NCBI GenBank assembly: GCA_022578965.1
Contig: MU400517.1
Coordinates: 310,001 to 374,000, forward strand
Length of the DNA stretch: 64,000 bases
Direction: 5' to 3'
DNA from: Xylaria sp. FL1777
Lineage: Eukaryota > Ascomycota > Sordariomycetes > Xylariales > Xylariaceae
The notes below the pieces were generated by a model. The model saw only the letters and a program-made list of their open reading frames with translations. It had not been told where the DNA came from and made no database searches. The translations under genes were made by a program, and so were the position numbers. This document shows, piece by piece, positions 59,670 to 64,000 of the stretch; the stretch's first letter is position 1; every line of letters begins with the position of its first letter.

Positions 59670-62572
59670 ATGCCTCTGCTGGCGCCGGGGGCGTCTCCCG
59701 GGTTCACTCTTAGCTATTCGTCCGAGATGATGGAGAATTATGCTCAAGGGCAGATTGTTTCCCCCACGGAAAGGTTCGAGGCTCTCCAGGCTTCCAACGG
59801 CCTTGCCATTCTCTTCGCTATCGACACTTCGGGTGTCTTGCACGCCATCAAAGAACAGAGTGGTAAAGCGAACACTGGCTGGGTCGTGAACAACCTATCT
59901 TCGTCCCTTATCGCGTCTCAGTTCCCCGGTGCTAATGTTATAATCGATACATTCGATGCCGGACAGAGCGCGTTGGACGGAACCATCGGCCTTGCTCTGT
60001 CCGTGCATGATAGTAGTATGGACTGGCTATTCATCTCGCTAGGTAACAGTAGTTCTGATACTTCGTGGACCTCTAACTCATCGCGGATGCGTGTCAACTT
60101 CGATGCTGTTGCAGAGAATCCCTCCGGCATCTCGATTGTCAGTGTCATGTTCACCGAGACTATACCAGGCCTGCAGTATCTTATAGTGGATATTGACAGG
60201 CTTGGAGGGTCGAGTAAGAACATTGCTCGATACCACGTTGACCCGGCGAAAGTCGACTGGGCGCTACTGGGTCAAGGCGGATGTTCCAGTGGACATCGAA
60301 GGGGGAAATTATCAAAGCCACGTTGGCCAGGTCAAGAACGGCTATGTTGATGGCGTCTATACATCGGGGAAGACCGCTGGAGAAGCTCAATTAGTCTACA
60401 CGCCCATCGAGAACGCCTTCGGTGACGGTCCGCCTCTACCAAGACGCCTGGGCTTACCTGGAGGGGCACTGCCATCCGCAATCGCAACCGCTCGTTATTC
60501 AGACCCTGCGTCCGAGTTCTACACGTCTACCGATCTTTTTGCTATCAGTGGCACAACGCTCTATCGCTTCGCTCCCGATGCGCAAGTGCTAGACACGGTG
60601 GATGCCATCGTCGGCACACTCGAGTGGATTTTCAATGTCATTAAGACAGCCATTGAGGACCTAATTGAGTTTGTCAAGTTCCTCTTCGCCTGGGATGACA
60701 TCACGAGAACCAAGGACGTCCTGTATAACATCTCCAAGCTGTACTTGCAGAACCAAGTTGATGGGCTAGGAGCGGTCAAGACCCTCTTCGACAACCGAGA
60801 TCCTGGAAGTTGAGAAGACACTAAGCCAATGGGCAGGTCTTGGAGACTGGTCACCGCTTGGAGATGTAGCTTCAAACCCCCCATATGGAGGGCCACTACC
60901 ACATTCAACCGACAATAAGAATTTAGCGGGGTAAACGAACTAAATTACCGTTTATTTCCCAATAATTAATGTTCTAATTTAATCTATTTAATTAAATTAA
61001 CTTATATTTAATTGGATAATTTTTTTTTATTTAATTCTAGCATTTTTAATGCAGTTAATACTTTGACTCTTTAGTTGAAATTCTGGATCCAGTGGGCCAC
61101 TACCACACCCCTCCGACAAACAGAATTTCAAGCTTTATTTATAAAAAAAAAGGCAGTATTATTATTATCATTGCTATAATACCCTTTATTTCCTTATAGT
61201 GAAATAGAAGGTTGTGATTGTGGTGTATTAAGTGTAATTAAGTGTAATTGTTGTAAAATAAATGGGAATTTACCCCACCTCTGGTCTAATTTTTTATTGT
61301 CGGAAGTATGTGGTAATGGCCCACCGTCCCCCCAGCCACCAGCGCGACCAGTGCAGTCAAAGATCAGACGGCGTCCTCAATGTCCTTTGCGAATTATTTT
61401 AAGAACAACTTTGGCCAATTAACCGTAACAGGGACCAGCACCACGGTCGATATTGTCCAGGACACTGTCGATGCGCTGCTCAATGCCGTCTCCAACGAAG
61501 GTGCAGTGCTCTCGGCGGTATACACCAAGCTCTAGGAGGTGGCAACAAACATCACTTCGATGAGCGTCACGGACGCCATCAAAAAGGTTGCAGTTATCTT
61601 AGGAGAAGGCCTGCTCTCGTCTGTCCAGGTCGTCGTAGACGCGCTCTTCGATGCTCTCTCCGCCGTAGCAAACACCGTCATTGGCCTTCTCGACACGACA
61701 ATCTACATCCCCATCATCTCCGATATCCTCGAGCTGATTGGAGTTCCCAGCATTTCCTTTTTCGACCCGTTCGCGTGGATTGCCGCAGTAGGCTTCACTG
61801 TTGTCTACAAGATTGCGAACGGGGATGCCCCATTCCCCGACAGCAGTGACGTGAATGCACTGAAATCAGCTTCTACCTGGGAAGACCTCACGGGATTGTT
61901 TGGGCAATCGGCCGATGGCACGTCCGCGCCTAAATCAGAAGCAATCACGACTCCTCGCGAGCTGGCAAGGATCGTCCATATCGCTGGGCATGCCGGCGCG
62001 GGCTTCACCACTTTGATAGGCTGCTTCCTATCCGGTTTTGAAGCAGAGGCCCTATCGGGTGATAACCCCTTCTCGCTACCTGTGGCGATTTTGGACGGCG
62101 TGGCCGCAGCTCTGTCTGGAGCAGCCATATTCCTGGTGCCATCCGCCCCTATAGAGAACACAGTAGTGAGTTCCATATCCAAGGCTTGCACGGCGGCCGG
62201 CTTAGTCCCGCGATCGTTTTCTGTGGTCCCGTTCAGGGTAAGCTAGCGACCGCCGGCAGCGGTTTCTCGTCTCTGGCCGTGAATGATGGACGTGCCACAA
62301 AGGCGATTATTGATTCAATCCTCGTCATTCCGGAGCTGTTCGTCACTGGCTGGCATTTCTATGAACTGGGCCAGAAGCCAGCCAGCACCGGTCAAGCAGC
62401 GGCCATCTTAGGCGAGGTGGCGAATCTGACCTCCGATGCATCCAGGATCTCGTATGCCATCGCAGTCAATATTCAAGAACCCCTTACAAAGCAAAGAGCA
62501 ATTGTTGTTATGTTGGCTTGCAGGGTGATTACTACAGGGTTGCATACCGCGGAAGCATTCTTGGTGGATTAA
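59670..62572 (+). pseudogene. Decayed long gene of unknown function
   Basis: Coding-quality sequence continues for about 2.9 kb but is broken several times. It runs from about 59670 (YSSEMMENYAQGQIVSPTERF) and changes frame near 60270 (DIDRLGG..YHVDPAK to YWVKADVPVDIEGGNYQSH). It then stops at 60811-60813 (FDNRDPGS), is interrupted by the AT-rich insertion 60884-61327, and resumes (MSFANYFKNNFGQLTVTGTS). A TAG follows at about 61533-61535 (YTKL, then EVATNITSM), and another frame change near 62235 (FRV to KLATAGSGFSSL) leads to the end at 62572. The N-terminal part is beta-rich; the C-terminal part has long hydrophobic Ala/Val/Ile helices (LGEGLLSSVQVVVDALFDAL, AALSGAAIFLVPSAP). I do not recognise the family. 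No start codon is obvious. Confidence 0.7.
60884..61327. mobile_element. AT-rich MITE-like insertion with terminal inverted repeats
   Basis: Left end GGGCCACTACCACATTCAAC (from 60890) and right end (reverse complement from 61322) GGGCCATTACCACATACTTC are inverted copies; both continue with CGACAATAA. CCCCCCA occurs immediately outside each end (60877-60883, 61328-61334), a possible 7-8 bp target duplication as in hAT-type elements. A third copy of the end motif (GGGCCACTACCACA.. at 61094) lies inside, suggesting a nested or tandem pair. No reading frame. Confidence 0.65.
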
Positions 62573-63571
62573 GTGTGAACTGTAATCTTTTCTCGAGTCA
62601 AAATGAATAGCAGGGTTTACGGACGGGCAACAGCGCGTAATACTAAATGACAAAAAAGTCGCAGGACACTCATTCACAGAATTGAGTTATTATTCAGCAT
62701 AGGTCCCTCGTTTTGTTTTAAGTTCTTCCATTAACCAAGCTTATCGTTATTCATTTAGACCCTGGAGCTTAGATGTGCAGATTAGTTAGGGCTGCGGCAG
62801 ATTCCGAGTTCTAATCAGTTCTTACCCTTGTTTCATGCTCAGTAAAACTTTTAGCACGGAATGAGGCGGATGAGGGAAATGAAGATTTACGGGATCTCAT
62901 CAATGGAATCAATGACGCACGCAAGAAGAGGCAAAGTTTCACTACAGCGAATTTCATTGAGTGGGAGCTCCATGCACACTGGCAGCCGCCTGACGGCTTA
63001 TCCGTGGTCCTCGCTTAAGCAGCTTAATGGGCTATGTCGCATGCTTAGGAAAATACATGAGGCAGTCAGTGATATACCCAGTCTATTGTATCGTAGACAC
63101 TGTAGAAAGAAGATCTCCTTGATCCAGTTGTCGACGACAAGCACCCTTTAAGGTTGACAAGAAAGCCGATAGCCACGTCTTCGGAATATGTTGGAAACCC
63201 CCTACCGAGTGGCTCTATTTTGTCTCGCCCAGCGTGGCTCGCAGGCTTTGAACCATAGAAGTTGCGAATGAAAGATGAGATATCTTTAAATACAAGTCCG
63301 CGATGTATAAACGAAAACAAGGCAGTTAGTGGTGAACTGTTATGTCGTGCGGAAATAATAGTAAAACGCTTTATTACGGGCTAACATTTGTAATTACGGC
63401 ATGAAGGTATTACGACATTATAAAAAAACATTCGCGTGAAACCAGACCCTCAAAACGAAGTTGTCAGTTTTCCAAGAAACGCATCAAGCTTTATCCTGCC
63501 CCGACCTAGACGCCCCATAACCAGCCTACCAGCCTACCACTTTTTGTCACCCAAAATATAGAAGCCTATAC
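62573..63571. other. 1 kb spacer with a coding-like fragment
   Basis: AT-rich, no intact gene. It includes the fragment at 62849-63150. Confidence 0.6.
62849..63150 (+). pseudogene. Coding-like fragment, unknown family
   Basis: After a possible acceptor (TTTTAG) the plus strand reads RNEADEGNEDLRDLINGI, then DARKKRQSFTTANFIEWELH, which look like real charged helical protein. The frame then breaks and NGLCRMLRKIHEAVSDIPSLL appears in another frame. It may be a decayed exon. Low certainty. Confidence 0.3.
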
Positions 63572-64000
63572 CTATAGGCTTGGTGTGCTCTCACGACTAG
63601 CTCTAGGCTCCCTTTTGCTCAAAAAACTCCGCCTTATACCTCCGGATGTTCCTGGGCGTGGGGTCTCTTGGGCGGCGGCCTCGAAAGTGCTCTTCAAGTT
63701 CACGGTACAGCTTCCTACATTAATTTCCTTTTCGCCGCCGCCACTCTCATCCACAAAATACAATGCTTCGCCAAAATCATCATCGCTACCAAAAGTATGA
63801 TGACCTTTTACTTCGATACGGAACTGGGTGTCTGGTGTACATTTATGTTTGAAGGTCTCGTCAAACCGAACTGTACCGGGCGCCTCATGGTGCTTTGTCT
63901 TCGCAATAACTTTCTCTTTCGGGTTCAACTGCTTAATGAGAACGTAGACATCTGAGGAAGGAGGATAACCAGAGACCGATACAACGGTGAATGTGGCTGT
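63572..64000 (-). CDS. C2-domain-like protein, C-terminal part (truncated by window end)
   Basis: The reading frame enters from beyond base 64000 and ends at a stop at 63572. About 142 residues are visible. They begin TFTVVSVSGYPPSSDVYVLI, continue KTKHHEAPGTVRFDETFKHK and RIEVKGHHTFGSDDDFGEALYFVD, and end in a Ser/Arg-rich tail. The alternating strands with Asp-rich loops (SSDVYVLI, DDDFGEA) resemble a C2 domain, usually a calcium or lipid-binding beta-sandwich. The N-terminus and any introns lie outside the window, so length and identity are open. Confidence 0.6.
   Translation of the reverse strand, partial: TATFTVVSVSGYPPSSDVYVLIKQLNPKEKVIAKTKHHEAPGTVRFDETFKHKCTPDTQFRIEVKGHHTFGSDDDFGEALYFVDESGGGEKEINVGSCTVNLKSTFEAAAQETPRPGTSGGIRRSFLSKREPRASRESTPSL

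Noticed and set aside
59270..59707. A 145-codon minus-strand frame with a hydrophobic stretch as a separate gene.
   Set aside because: It overlaps the start of the decayed plus-strand gene, has no recognised family, and no upstream exon or ATG context supports it.

Overview
The window reads as nuclear DNA of a filamentous ascomycete. Genes are single transcription units with short introns (about 45-165 bp, GT..AG, often a visible CTAAC/CTGAC-like branch site), there are no operons, and the families are fungal (Atg22, DUF3602, SAT4/Pth11-type rhodopsin, UstYa/DUF3328, DUF3638/DUF3645). A Sordariomycete is my best guess from gene content and the many 'tacctacctaagtaggt'-type spacers, but the sequence does not prove it. 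All exon joins below were built by hand from splice sites and reading-frame continuity.

Layout. 1-4.8 kb: no gene seen. 4.8-23 kb is a conserved-looking block: F-actin capping protein beta (minus), a BAH-PHD chromatin reader resembling EPR-1 (minus), an Atg22-like vacuolar permease (minus), a secreted GH10 xylanase (plus), a DUF3602 protein (minus) and a secreted GH127-type (DUF1680) glycosidase (plus). 23-48 kb is an accessory, gene-poor block. It holds a secreted six-repeat peptide precursor with dibasic sites (minus), two UstYa-type oxidases about 20 kb apart, an isochorismatase-like gene split by a tiny LTR element, an MFS transporter, a small secreted protein, a stand-alone adenylation enzyme, a decayed GPI-type surface protein, a 7-TM rhodopsin-like protein and a small secreted-protein relic. 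48-58 kb is one giant DUF6606/DUF3638/DUF3645 gene (about 3,080 codons, minus) with a suspicious frame break. 59-62.6 kb is a decayed long gene carrying a MITE-like insertion. The window ends inside a C2-like gene.

Main result. The precursor (24740-25299) and the nearby UstYa protein (26100-27098) form a candidate fungal RiPP locus of the ustiloxin/phomopsin (dikaritin) type: signal peptide, six 22-23-residue repeats ending in Arg-Arg, and one invariant Tyr per repeat in DPAIA[T/A]YA[D/N]V[V/I]. The partner oxidase has two HxxHC motifs. The second UstYa (45125-46321), the MFS transporter and the adenylation enzyme could belong to the same cluster, but that is inference. No methyltransferase, S41 peptidase, tyrosinase or flavin oxidase of the ustiloxin type is visible, so the set looks minimal or divergent.

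Second result. A 430-bp non-coding element (29351-29780) has two identical 67-bp LTRs, a GTAGT target duplication, a G-rich tract next to one LTR and tRNA-like box A/box B motifs. It sits in the isochorismatase-like gene and is probably recent. A diverged solo LTR of the same family, with its own GATAT duplication, lies at 35732-35798. This looks like a TRIM/SMART-type family.
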